Counted from the stretch's first letter, positions 1 through 8,483 are shown. The stretch is 14,067 bases of DNA from an uncultured Fidelibacterota bacterium (GCA_913041325.1 CAJWHU010000027.1:1-14067), one strand, 5' to 3'. Numbers and translations are program-made. Notes: generated from the sequence alone by a model not told the origin.

Positions 1-1679
1 ATCTGGCACAAGAAATTGTAACAAGAAAAGAAAGCACCATTATTGATGAAGTTCTCTCCTCCTATCCCAAGGCGATAGAAATCGAAAAAGAAATTTCTGC
101 CTTATCTTATAAAATCTCTAAAAACCCTTCTAATGTTTCCCTGCTAAATCAATTGGGTGACAAGCAGATTGAATATGAATCAATTGGTGGCTGGGACCTT
201 GCAGAAAAGGCTAAAAAGATTTTGAGTGGTTTAGGTTTTAAACAAAATCAGTTATCAGATACAACAGGTACATTATCTGGTGGCTGGAGAATGAGGGTTG
301 CTCTAGCATCAATACTGCTCAAAGATCCAGACGTGCTTTTATTAGATGAGCCTACAAACCATCTAGATCTTGAATCAACGATATGGCTAGAAAAATTTTT
401 ATCTAAATGGAACGGGATTATAGTGATAATAAGCCATGATAGAACTTTCTTGGATAGTTCAATTAATTGTGTTCATGAAATAAGTATGCGAAAAATCTCA
501 ACCTTCAATGGCAATTACTCAAGCTACATTACAGAAAAGGGGAAAAGGTTAGATATCCAAAAAAAAACATATAAGAATCAACAAAAAGAGATTAAAGAAA
601 CAGAACGATTCGTGGAGCGGTTCAGATATAAAAGCACAAAATCGAAGCAAGTACAAAGTAGAATAAAAAAAATTAAAAAAATAGAATTGTTAGAATCCCC
701 AATTGAGGACAATTCTAAAATTACTTTACATACACAAAAGGGTAAAAGGCTGCCACTAAGGGTTGTGACTTTTAATGGGGTTTTAAAGTCATACGATAAT
801 TTGATCGTGTTAAAAGACCTGGACCTGCTCATCAAAAGAAAGGAAAAAATTGGTTTAGTAGGATATAATGGCGCTGGAAAGACCACTTTATTAAAACTAA
901 TTGCAGGTGTTGAAAAAGCAACGACAGGAGAAATTATATATGGTAACAATACAGAAATTGGATATTATGCTCAACATCAGTTAGAACTGTTGAAAAAAAA
1001 TGATACCGTATTGGAGTCCTTAAGTAAAGTTTCTGAAGGTTTTACAGAGCTTGAAAAAAGAACGCTGCTAGGAAGCTTACTATTTTCGAATGAGGATATT
1101 TACAAAAAGGTTAGAGTATTATCAGGAGGTGAAAAGGCGCGGTTGGTTTGGGGGAGAGTTTTATCTGGTAGGCCAAACTTGCTACTCTTGGATGAGCCTA
1201 CTAATCACTTGGATATCCGAAGTAGAAATATCTTAGAAGAGGCAATGATAAATTTTGAAGGATCTATTGTATGTATTTCGCACGATAGGCATTTCCTTAA
1301 TAAAATTACAACCTGCACATACGAAGTCGGAAATGAAGGAGTGGTAAAGTATGATGGCAACTATGATTACTACACCTGGAAAAAATTAAGTTCTGCAAAT
1401 ATCATTGATAAAAAAAAGCAGGAGAGTTCTAAACATAAAGAAAAAAGAATTGTCTACAGAAAAGAGAAAAAAACAAAAAATAGGTTGGCAACGATTGAAA
1501 AGCAGTTTAAAGTTATTGAGAAAAAGCTAGATGAATTAGAGTCTATTTTGCATGACAAAAAAAACATTAGTGAACATAAAACACTGATGGATGCATCCAA
1601 AAAAATTGCAGAGTATGAAGCCCAATACCTAAAATTGATAGACGAAAAAGATATCCTGTTATATAAAAATTACAGTTAA
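1..1679 (+). CDS. ABC-F family ATP-binding protein (Uup/EttA-like), 5' end missing
   Basis: The reading frame is open from base 3 to the TAA at 1677-1679, so the gene begins upstream of the window. A TTG at 153 is not the start, because recognisable ABC-F sequence precedes the first signature and the first Walker A must lie further upstream. Visible in order: first ABC signature LSGGW (273-287), first Walker B LLLDEPTNHLD (about 336-370), a basic helical linker between the cassettes (about 516-770), second Walker A GYNGAGKTT (861-887), second signature LSGGE (1119-1133), second Walker B LLLLDEPTNHLD (about 1179-1215), and a Lys/Glu-rich C-terminal coiled coil (about 1420-1676) like that of Uup. 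ABC-F proteins have no membrane domain; they are cytosolic and most act on ribosomes (E-site translation factors or antibiotic protection). Two cassettes, the charged linker and the lack of any hydrophobic span support this family. The exact subfamily cannot be told. A gap of about 500 bp and a different function separate it from the secretion cluster. Confidence 0.93.
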   Translation, partial: LAQEIVTRKESTIIDEVLSSYPKAIEIEKEISALSYKISKNPSNVSLLNQLGDKQIEYESIGGWDLAEKAKKILSGLGFKQNQLSDTTGTLSGGWRMRVALASILLKDPDVLLLDEPTNHLDLESTIWLEKFLSKWNGIIVIISHDRTFLDSSINCVHEISMRKISTFNGNYSSYITEKGKRLDIQKKTYKNQQKEIKETERFVERFRYKSTKSKQVQSRIKKIKKIELLESPIEDNSKITLHTQKGKRLPLRVVTFNGVLKSYDNLIVLKDLDLLIKRKEKIGLVGYNGAGKTTLLKLIAGVEKATTGEIIYGNNTEIGYYAQHQLELLKKNDTVLESLSKVSEGFTELEKRTLLGSLLFSNEDIYKKVRVLSGGEKARLVWGRVLSGRPNLLLLDEPTNHLDIRSRNILEEAMINFEGSIVCISHDRHFLNKITTCTYEVGNEGVVKYDGNYDYYTWKKLSSANIIDKKKQESSKHKEKRIVYRKEKKTKNRLATIEKQFKVIEKKLDELESILHDKKNISEHKTLMDASKKIAEYEAQYLKLIDEKDILLYKNYS

Positions 1680-1716
1680 AAATATTTATAATTTTTATAT
1701 TAATTGCTTAATAAAA

Positions 1717-2041
1717 TTGTAATAGTATGTGTTTAATATTTTACAAATATTTTATCATTGTAAATTTAATCTTTTTTACAGTACATATATTATTTATGAA
1801 TATTACTTTTATTTTTGCAATAATGTTCTTCTAAAAACCAGTTTTCTCCTCTATAAAAAAAAATTATTTATATATAGCCACTTTATACTTGTATTGTAAA
1901 AAAATAACAGATTTTGAAAGAAAATAAATTACAATAAAAAATATTTTAATAGATTTGAAATAACTAGGTTGATATTTTTGCTAAAATAAAATAGTTATTG
2001 TATAAATTATTACAATGCTGTAAACATAAAGTTTCTTGTAA
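1717..2041. repeat. Cluster of TTGTAA/TTACAA hexamers, partly as inverted pairs
   Basis: Exact TTGTAA or its complement TTACAA occurs at 1717, 1741, 1758, 1894, 1929, 2010 and 2036 (first base of each). Near copies lie at 1775-1780 (TTTACA), 1998-2003 (TTGTAT) and 2019-2024 (TGTAAA). Three pairs face each other: 1740-1746 with 1758-1764 (TTTACAA/TTGTAAA, 11-nt spacer), 1893-1899 with 1929-1935 (ATTGTAA/TTACAAT, 29-nt spacer), and 1997-2002 with 2011-2016 (ATTGTA/TACAAT, 8-nt spacer). The last pair overlaps the candidate -10 element. The pattern could be a regulator binding array or a by-product of extreme A+T content; the protein that would bind it is unknown. Confidence 0.45.
1978..2006 (+). 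promoter_or_regulatory. Candidate sigma-70-type promoter for the secretion cluster
   Basis: TTGCTA (1978-1983) and TATAAA (2001-2006) are separated by exactly 17 nt. They match the -35 consensus at 4 of 6 positions and the -10 consensus at 5 of 6. Transcription would start near 2013, giving an untranslated leader of about 80 nt before the small ORF at 2093. The -10 lies inside the ATTGTA/TACAAT inverted repeat, as an operator would. In DNA this AT-rich such matches arise easily, and if the host is a Bacteroidota member its primary sigma factor uses a different consensus, so this is a weak call. Confidence 0.3.
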
Positions 2042-2082
2042 AACAATCAGATATAAGATAAATTTCATCAATTACTTTATCC

Positions 2083-2092
2083 GAGGTAATAA
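2083..2092 (+). promoter_or_regulatory. Strong Shine-Dalgarno site for the 35-codon leader ORF
   Basis: GAGG (2083-2086) stands 6 nt before the ATG at 2093. It is the only good ribosome-binding site upstream of the giant gene, whose own start at 2187 is preceded only by an A/T-rich stretch (TTTTAAAAAACA). This suggests that ribosomes enter here and reach the giant gene by coupling. Confidence 0.5.
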
Positions 2093-2200
2093 ATGATGTG
2101 GAGTCTACGTATATATTTTCTACAAAATATAGGATTGTACCTAATACATTCCTCTGCCCTAGACTTATTCAGAATTTTAAAAAACAATGTCTATGAATAA
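2093..2200 (+). CDS. Small leader ORF (35 aa) overlapping the start of the giant gene
   Basis: ATG ATG at 2093-2098 opens a 35-codon frame ending with TAA at 2198-2200. It overlaps the giant CDS (start 2187) by 14 nt in a different frame. The peptide begins MMWSLRIYFLQN and has a moderately hydrophobic middle (IGLYLIHSSALDLF) and a polar end. I recognise no family. A GAGG ribosome site at ideal spacing supports translation. The arrangement is typical of translational coupling: ribosomes finishing the small frame could restart at the ATG at 2187 or 2193. It could encode a regulatory leader peptide, a tiny membrane protein, or be a chance frame. An in-frame stop (TAA 2178-2180) prevents the giant gene from starting further upstream, so the leader is not a missed N-terminal extension of it. 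Confidence 0.4.
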   Translation: MMWSLRIYFLQNIGLYLIHSSALDLFRILKNNVYE

Positions 2201-5200
2201 GCCACAAAAAGACCTGATCGTAATCTCCGACTCTAAAGTTATTAAGGTATATAAAAAGCCAATTACCAAAAAAATCCTTAACTCTTTTTCAGAAATTCCA
2301 AAAAGCGCAACTGAAATCTCAAAAACTATTTCATTTCCTAAAGAAAAAATATACTACCATATAAAAAATCTACTTAAGCATGATCTACTAATTATAGCTA
2401 GCGCAAATGTAGTAAAAGGTATTGAACAAAAAATGTATTTGCCCGCGGCTAAAGTCTTTAAAGTTTCAATCGAAGGATCTATTGATAAGGAAAAAACCCC
2501 TGAGCAAGAACTTTCATTATTGCCGGACATCATAGAAAAAAATGAATTAAATGATGTGAAGGCTAAGCGTGATATTGCTGATCGGAGAAGGATCGAAGAG
2601 AGGCGTAAACAGGCTAGGCGAAATACAAAGCGTAGAATTGATAATGAACAAAAATATAATAAAAAAAATCGTAGAAACCTTGTCGATAGGAGAATTATAA
2701 GTGACAATAGAGTACTGAAAAAACGTAGAATTGTGAAAGAGAGAAGATTTTCTCCCAGTGATTATAAAGACAATAAAAGACAAAACACTAAAAGGGTTAC
2801 TAGCAAAGCTCAATCCATAAAATATAAAAATCTCCTTATTGGCTTAAATGGGGTTAAATCTGCATTAACATTTATCCATTCAGGCAACTATGTAACCTCC
2901 GTATACTCCAAACTTCGTTCTAACGGCTTTCAAATTATAAATGTTAGTAAGTATGAACTGCCTTATAAAATAAAAGGGTATACGATAAATACTTTAAGTG
3001 AATTAATTATTAACGTCTCGAACCAATTCATTTCACCCTCGGACAATAATAAAATATTTCTCGGAATTCATTCGGAAGAGTATCAGTATGAAATGACTTA
3101 TCTAGTTCCAAAGGTAAAAGGGAAAAAGGTATTCGAAAAAAGTCTCAAAAAATTATTAACTAATAACTACGGCATAAAAGAAGAAGAAAGCATTGTTGAT
3201 TATCAAAGGTACTCCGATCGGGACACCCAATCAGCTGTCTGTTTTACAAAAATGAAACTCCGGATTGAAAAAGATTACCATGATTTGAAACGCAAAGGGT
3301 TAATCCCTAGATACAATACTTCGATCCCTAAAATCTTGCATAACATATACACATATTTTAATCTCAACATTAAAAATGAATATTCGCTCCTTATATATAT
3401 AGATACGCTCAAAACACATTGCGTTTTTGTTAAACAGGATCAAATAATTGATTCAAGAGAAATCAGTAGGGGACTACAATACTTCACAAACGCTCTTAAT
3501 GACATTGCTGTAATCAATAAAAAATCAACATCTGAGGAAGAACATGCTCTGCACTTTTTATCCTATCACGGTCTCACTGATGAGGATATGAGTTCAAAAA
3601 TAATAGATGGATTCCCTCTCAAAAAAGCTAAATCAGTTGTAGCTCATCTATTTAACAACTTTATCAGCGATTTGAAAGAATCGATTTATCATTTTGAGAG
3701 TATTATCATGGGAGAAGGTTATAGTGGTATGCTCATTCAAAAGGCATTTATTACTGGTGTGGGTAGTCATATTAAGCACTTAGATAAAAAGATGTCTAAC
3801 GAATTAGGAATTACTGTAGAGAATTTTACGAAATACAACACGGCATATATAAATGGTGATAATACTGATAGCTCTTTCTTTGGGAGTTTCAGGGAGAATA
3901 ACGTATTTAAAAAGAAAAAGACCGTAACAGCTAGACTGGAGAGTATAAAGAAGAAAATAAGCGCTCATGAGAAAGCTGTTGAGTCAACAAAGAGCCCTGA
4001 AAGTGCAAAATATAAGCTCACAAGGTTAGAGATTGAAAAGAATGCAAAAATTAAAGCAATCGATAGTTTTAGTAAAAAGCTCATTACTGCATCTAAAGAT
4101 TTTAAAGAGGTAAAAGATTCATATACAGACACTCAAGAAGAAATAAATACTGATCTCACAAAAATAGTAGATGAAATTGATCAGGAGAGTCATGAACTAG
4201 TTCAGAGTTATAAAAAATATGAAGTGCTTGGTAAGAAGATTTCCCAAATAGAATATGATTCGGATCATCCCAAAGTAAAGAAAGATAAAATTGAAGCCGT
4301 CCAAGATGAAAGGTATCAGATAAGCCTGAAAAATGCAGCCCGGTCACGCAATAATCTTCTTGACGATAAAGAGACTATTGAAAAAGAAATAGAGAATTAT
4401 GAGTCGGGTGTTTTAAAGCTTGAAGAATCAATAAAATTAGTCAATCACCAACTGCAGGTAGGAGCGGATGAAATTTCTATATTTGAATATTTAAAACAAT
4501 CTCTTCAAACTACTGCAACTGCATTCACCCGACGATTTTTGGAGCATTTAAAATCTATCGACCAATTAAACAAAGATGATTTAAACCTGCTTCAACGCTC
4601 AGGCTATCTGCTAACCCAGAATACCAAGCGCGTTGATGATATATATGAATCTTTTAAAACAATAATTGCAGGTGATAATGAAGTAGAACTGGGCTCACCA
4701 GTTGATGGTAGAAACGGAATTGAAATAAGAAAAAAATTGTTAAAGATACTGGCTCTTGTTCTTGAAGCACCCGAAAACTTAATCCATCTCAAAAACCTTA
4801 CCTCATCAGTAATTAAGATCAATGATGACCAAGACGATCTTTTGTTAAAAAGTAAGAATATTTCTAAAAGTATCAGGTCTACGAAAAGAGAAATCAAAGA
4901 AAATAAGAAAAACCTTATTTCGTTGAAGAGGGAAATTGGGATCAATGAGAATGACCTTTCTACAAAAATAGGTAGCAGAGACAATAGTATCGCCATTCTT
5001 GATCACATAAGAAAATCAATTGATATGATACAAGATCTTGACCACCATAAGATGCTAATTAAAGAGTTAGAGCCAGGTAGAAGAAGTGCGAAAGATGATT
5101 TAAAAACACTTAAAGGTAAGATGGACAGACTCAATGTTCTAATCGATTCCTGCAACAAAAAATTTGATAAGATGAATATTGATCAGCACGATCTGAATTT

Positions 5201-8200
5201 AGATTTTAAAAGAGGGCAGGAATTCCTTAATGATCAGGTAGAAAGACATAATCGAGATGAAAACAAAATAAAAAATTCACTAGAAATACTAGAGGGTAAA
5301 GAAAAATCAAACGAGGAAAATTATTCTAATGCTTTGTCCTACATAAGTCAGCTTGAAAAGCAATGTGTATCAAAGAAATCTGAATTAGACAAACTAAATA
5401 TAGAAAAACTACCACTGATAAAATCTTATGAGAACAGGAGAAACGTAATCAGCCTCGCAGCCGAAAAAGAGATAACCGATCTCAATAAAGAAAGAGAAAT
5501 AAAAATTAAAGAATCCCAAAAGACAAAATCAGTTACAATAAATAACTTTTTTCAAAAAGAGAGAAGAGAATTAGATAAGCAACTAGCTTCATTTAGAAAA
5601 GAATTAGAAAAATCAGAAAAGGCAAAAGCCAAATCTCAAAAGAAAAGACTGAAGGTCAAAACTGACCTCAGTGAATTAAAAAAGAAGAAGAACCCACAAA
5701 TCCTTGAACTAAGGAAGAAAGTTAAAAATTGGGAGAGCGATCTTACTAAAGGGCGAAGAATTCAAGATAGACTCGATACCTTAGAAACCAAAAAAAATGA
5801 GTGGGATAAGCTTGTAATAAATGAGAGAGATGACACCAATAAAAGAATAAATGAACTTAGAAAGTCTATAAAGAGAAAAAATTCTGATGAGTACAAATTG
5901 TTTTTAAAAGATGGTCTTCGTCGATTTTACAATGATGGAGACGCTGATGAGGCAGTTAATGCAATGGCTGGTGAGAGCATAAAACTTGATCTAGATGAAA
6001 TACGAAAACTCGAAGAGGCATTGAAACGTCTATCGGAGCAATATGATTCATTTATGTTAAGATATAGAAAAAAGCACAAAGACATTCTAAAACTGCTTAA
6101 GCCGCTCGGTGGTAGAAGAAAAACCATGATTTCCAGAATCCAAAACGCTAAGAAGAGAATTGGCATTCTAGAGCAGATGATTAAAAAATCTATCGGTATC
6201 GTAGACGAAGCCAATCAAGATCTCATAGTTAAAGAAAACCAATTAAGAGAAATCAAGCGCGAGTCAACAAAACAAATTGATTATCTAAGCAACCTGATAA
6301 AAAAAATTCCTGAAAAAAAGAAAGCAGCAATTATAGATATTGAAAAAAAATTAAGGGGAACATTGAAAGATTTTGCTGAAAAAGAATCCTCAATAAATGA
6401 AAAAGTATCAAAAAAGATACATACTCTTAATGTTGCATTTTCCAAAGAAGAATTATCACTAACTATCAACGATGCAGAAAACAAAATGATGTTCTATATT
6501 GACGAGATTGAGAAATCTAATGATCAGATTAATTTTTACATCTCTGAACGAAAAAACATCGCCACAGAAAAATCAAAGACAGAACTAGCATTAAAACAAT
6601 TATTTAAAAAGCACAAAAAAATTCAGGATGAATTATTAGAAAATGAACATCATTATGATGAAAAAAATAAAGCGATTGAAGAGGAAAAGAGGTCTAACAG
6701 AACCGAACTATCCATTATCGAAGAGCAGCTCCTTACTCTGGACAAACAAAAAGATGAATTCTATGGTCGTCTACTTGAAATCGAAAAAGATTATGACGAA
6801 TCAAAAAGAGCAATCAGAGAACTTGAAAAATCGATTTCCGTACCAGGTAAACGACCCTCTAAGAAAAAAATAAATAAAAAGCAGTTGATGGATACCTTGA
6901 GTCAGATGGAAAAAGACACAATGATTAACGTTGAACGGTCAGAAGCTTTGATAAAAGAATTAAACATCGTAATTGATAACGGATACAATGAACGATCAGG
7001 CCTTGAGAGCTCAATGAAATTGCTAGAAAATGATCTGGAATATTATAATACAGATTTATCAAGAATAGATACCCTCATAAAAAATAATTCTGAACATATA
7101 AGTAAAATTGCTTCAGACCATAGAAATGCACTAAACAAAATATCGGACATAAAAGAATTATACTCGCCTGTTAAAATAATCTTGAATGATCGGATCGCTG
7201 AATTATATACCATTGTTGACCTCAAACAAAAAGACCGTGATGATTTAGAATATAAATATGATGAGTTAAGAGAAGACTTAAAAAATAAAAGAGTCGAGGC
7301 TGCAATTGCAGATCAAGAGCTTGCTAAAATTAATGAGGGCATGAAAAAAGCTTTAGAAAAATCATTTTATGAGCAAGATGAAAGCAATAAAAGTCTGGGC
7401 TGGGAAGTCACAAATAAGAAAGCGAACACTTACGCCGACCTTGCAAGAAAGAAAATTGAATATAAAGAGTTATTTAATTCGATTTTGGAAGCGGAAAAAC
7501 ATATTTCGCGGTTAAAAAATCAAGAAATATCATTGAAGAATCTTTTATCGGAAAACGAAAAAATTAGCTATAAAAAAATAAAACAAATGGAGGATAACTG
7601 TACCAATCTAGAACTCTCAATTGCAAAAGAAAAAAATGAGCTTTCTGGCATTGAGCAAGAGGTTAAGCAGCTGAGTAGTTTAGCGTTTAATTATGGAGAT
7701 AGAATTCAAGTATTAAATAAGGAATTAAAAGAGTATAGAGAAAAACAAACCGAATATAAGCTAACGTTAAAAGAACTGGATCGCTCAGTTAGTTCCATTA
7801 GAGAAAAATCCCAAATTATTGAAAGAGATTTAACGTTCAGAAAAAGCAATACAATAGAGATCGATTATATGGCAAACCTTGGTTTGTTGATGGACCCCGA
7901 GACCTCTTTAAACATACTCCCAACTCAGCATAAGCAAGAGTTTAAGTACTTTAGACCAAATCAGATCCTTCAAAAAGTATTTTTAGGACTGATAATGGTA
8001 CTTTCGCTTGGCGCTTACAACCAAAGAGCGCAAATAACCGCTCTAGAATCTCACCTGCCACTAAAACAATCTGAATTGAAATTACTCGATATTCGAGAAA
8101 AAATGAAACAGTCCATTGACAACGAAAACATGCTCACGAGTACATATGGGAAATTAGTGTTGGAGGACCAGAGGGTTTCTAAAGATATGGTAGTTGTATT

Positions 8201-8483
8201 AAAGTATCTGAGCCAAAATATGCCTAAAAGATTTAGGGTAACAGATCTGAGAATAGAAAAAGATGAATCAAAAATTAACCCCTACAGATCTATGTTTGGA
8301 TCATCTGATATAGTAATAGCAATAGATGGTTTTTTTGAGAGCAATCTAGAGAAGTCCTCAAAGTATATTGCACAAATCAAAACCACCTTTGAACGGGCAA
8401 AAATGTTTAAAAGCATTGATATTGGGGAAGGTAAGAAGTTGAAAAATAAAAAGACACAATATTCGATAAGCATGGTTAGATAG
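2187..8483 (+). CDS. Giant fusion: winged helix - RR repeat - PilM-like domain - long coiled coil - TM - PilN-like domain
   Basis: 2098 residues, several times the size of PilM, PilN or GspL. Visible parts: an ArsR-like winged helix (about 24-93; YYHIKNLLKHDLL recognition region, then the wing); an Arg/Lys-rich stretch with paired arginines (133-187); a PilM-like actin fold (about 214-575) with degenerate phosphate-1 IGLNGVKSALTF, phosphate-2-like LLIYID (D406) followed by SREISRG (423-429), and adenosine-type ITGVG (522-526); charged coiled coil (about 580-1905) broken by prolines or glycines near 962, 1170, 1306, 1375, 1553 and 1661 and by a less charged helical island (754-875); one membrane span (about 1927-1944); and a PilN-like periplasmic domain (1945-2098). 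The likely role is cytoplasmic-to-periplasmic linkage in a type IV pilus or type II-like machine, covalently joined as in GspL. It has no Walker A or ABC signature, so it is not an SMC protein. The start at 2187 is bounded by the upstream in-frame stop; ATG 2193 is an alternative. The PilM and PilN assignments rest on motif resemblance and gene order. Confidence 0.85.
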   Translation: MSMNKPQKDLIVISDSKVIKVYKKPITKKILNSFSEIPKSATEISKTISFPKEKIYYHIKNLLKHDLLIIASANVVKGIEQKMYLPAAKVFKVSIEGSIDKEKTPEQELSLLPDIIEKNELNDVKAKRDIADRRRIEERRKQARRNTKRRIDNEQKYNKKNRRNLVDRRIISDNRVLKKRRIVKERRFSPSDYKDNKRQNTKRVTSKAQSIKYKNLLIGLNGVKSALTFIHSGNYVTSVYSKLRSNGFQIINVSKYELPYKIKGYTINTLSELIINVSNQFISPSDNNKIFLGIHSEEYQYEMTYLVPKVKGKKVFEKSLKKLLTNNYGIKEEESIVDYQRYSDRDTQSAVCFTKMKLRIEKDYHDLKRKGLIPRYNTSIPKILHNIYTYFNLNIKNEYSLLIYIDTLKTHCVFVKQDQIIDSREISRGLQYFTNALNDIAVINKKSTSEEEHALHFLSYHGLTDEDMSSKIIDGFPLKKAKSVVAHLFNNFISDLKESIYHFESIIMGEGYSGMLIQKAFITGVGSHIKHLDKKMSNELGITVENFTKYNTAYINGDNTDSSFFGSFRENNVFKKKKTVTARLESIKKKISAHEKAVESTKSPESAKYKLTRLEIEKNAKIKAIDSFSKKLITASKDFKEVKDSYTDTQEEINTDLTKIVDEIDQESHELVQSYKKYEVLGKKISQIEYDSDHPKVKKDKIEAVQDERYQISLKNAARSRNNLLDDKETIEKEIENYESGVLKLEESIKLVNHQLQVGADEISIFEYLKQSLQTTATAFTRRFLEHLKSIDQLNKDDLNLLQRSGYLLTQNTKRVDDIYESFKTIIAGDNEVELGSPVDGRNGIEIRKKLLKILALVLEAPENLIHLKNLTSSVIKINDDQDDLLLKSKNISKSIRSTKREIKENKKNLISLKREIGINENDLSTKIGSRDNSIAILDHIRKSIDMIQDLDHHKMLIKELEPGRRSAKDDLKTLKGKMDRLNVLIDSCNKKFDKMNIDQHDLNLDFKRGQEFLNDQVERHNRDENKIKNSLEILEGKEKSNEENYSNALSYISQLEKQCVSKKSELDKLNIEKLPLIKSYENRRNVISLAAEKEITDLNKEREIKIKESQKTKSVTINNFFQKERRELDKQLASFRKELEKSEKAKAKSQKKRLKVKTDLSELKKKKNPQILELRKKVKNWESDLTKGRRIQDRLDTLETKKNEWDKLVINERDDTNKRINELRKSIKRKNSDEYKLFLKDGLRRFYNDGDADEAVNAMAGESIKLDLDEIRKLEEALKRLSEQYDSFMLRYRKKHKDILKLLKPLGGRRKTMISRIQNAKKRIGILEQMIKKSIGIVDEANQDLIVKENQLREIKRESTKQIDYLSNLIKKIPEKKKAAIIDIEKKLRGTLKDFAEKESSINEKVSKKIHTLNVAFSKEELSLTINDAENKMMFYIDEIEKSNDQINFYISERKNIATEKSKTELALKQLFKKHKKIQDELLENEHHYDEKNKAIEEEKRSNRTELSIIEEQLLTLDKQKDEFYGRLLEIEKDYDESKRAIRELEKSISVPGKRPSKKKINKKQLMDTLSQMEKDTMINVERSEALIKELNIVIDNGYNERSGLESSMKLLENDLEYYNTDLSRIDTLIKNNSEHISKIASDHRNALNKISDIKELYSPVKIILNDRIAELYTIVDLKQKDRDDLEYKYDELREDLKNKRVEAAIADQELAKINEGMKKALEKSFYEQDESNKSLGWEVTNKKANTYADLARKKIEYKELFNSILEAEKHISRLKNQEISLKNLLSENEKISYKKIKQMEDNCTNLELSIAKEKNELSGIEQEVKQLSSLAFNYGDRIQVLNKELKEYREKQTEYKLTLKELDRSVSSIREKSQIIERDLTFRKSNTIEIDYMANLGLLMDPETSLNILPTQHKQEFKYFRPNQILQKVFLGLIMVLSLGAYNQRAQITALESHLPLKQSELKLLDIREKMKQSIDNENMLTSTYGKLVLEDQRVSKDMVVVLKYLSQNMPKRFRVTDLRIEKDESKINPYRSMFGSSDIVIAIDGFFESNLEKSSKYIAQIKTTFERAKMFKSIDIGEGKKLKNKKTQYSISMVR

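Larger units (their letters stand above)
1680..2092. other. AT-rich intergenic region upstream of the secretion cluster
   Basis: This stretch of about 410 bp has no convincing gene on either strand; the only ATG-initiated frames are very short, such as 13 codons from 1796 with no ribosome site. Its G+C is visibly much lower than that of the flanking genes. No G+C-rich hairpin followed by a T run is visible after the ABC-F stop, so no intrinsic terminator is called. It contains the repeated TTGTAA/TTACAA hexamers and the candidate promoter listed separately. No tRNA, known riboswitch or CRISPR structure was recognised. Confidence 0.8.

Noticed and set aside
578..949. Minus-strand frame of 123 codons under the ABC-F gene
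   Set aside because: It is antisense to a well-conserved ABC cassette and linker, with no recognisable protein features beyond hydrophobic runs expected from A-rich template.
153..1679. TTG at 153 as the start of the ABC-F gene
   Set aside because: The frame is open back to base 3, and an ABC-F protein needs a first Walker A upstream of the visible first signature, so the true start is outside the window.
1680..1760. Intrinsic terminator after the ABC-F gene
   Set aside because: Only weak A/T inverted repeats are present; no G+C stem followed by a T run is visible.
2835..2870. Possible Walker A in IGLNGVKSALTF of the giant protein
   Set aside because: It lacks the G-K-[ST] arrangement and fits better as a degenerate phosphate-1 loop of a PilM-like actin fold.
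6643..6873. 76-codon + strand frame inside the giant gene
   Set aside because: It is an out-of-frame shadow in Lys/Glu-rich A-heavy DNA, with no distinct ribosome site or domain.
2187..8483. Giant protein as an SMC/Rad50-type ATPase
   Set aside because: Long coiled coils invite this label, but there is no Walker A near the N terminus and no ABC signature or Walker B near the C terminus. The ends instead look like a winged helix/PilM and a membrane-anchored PilN.
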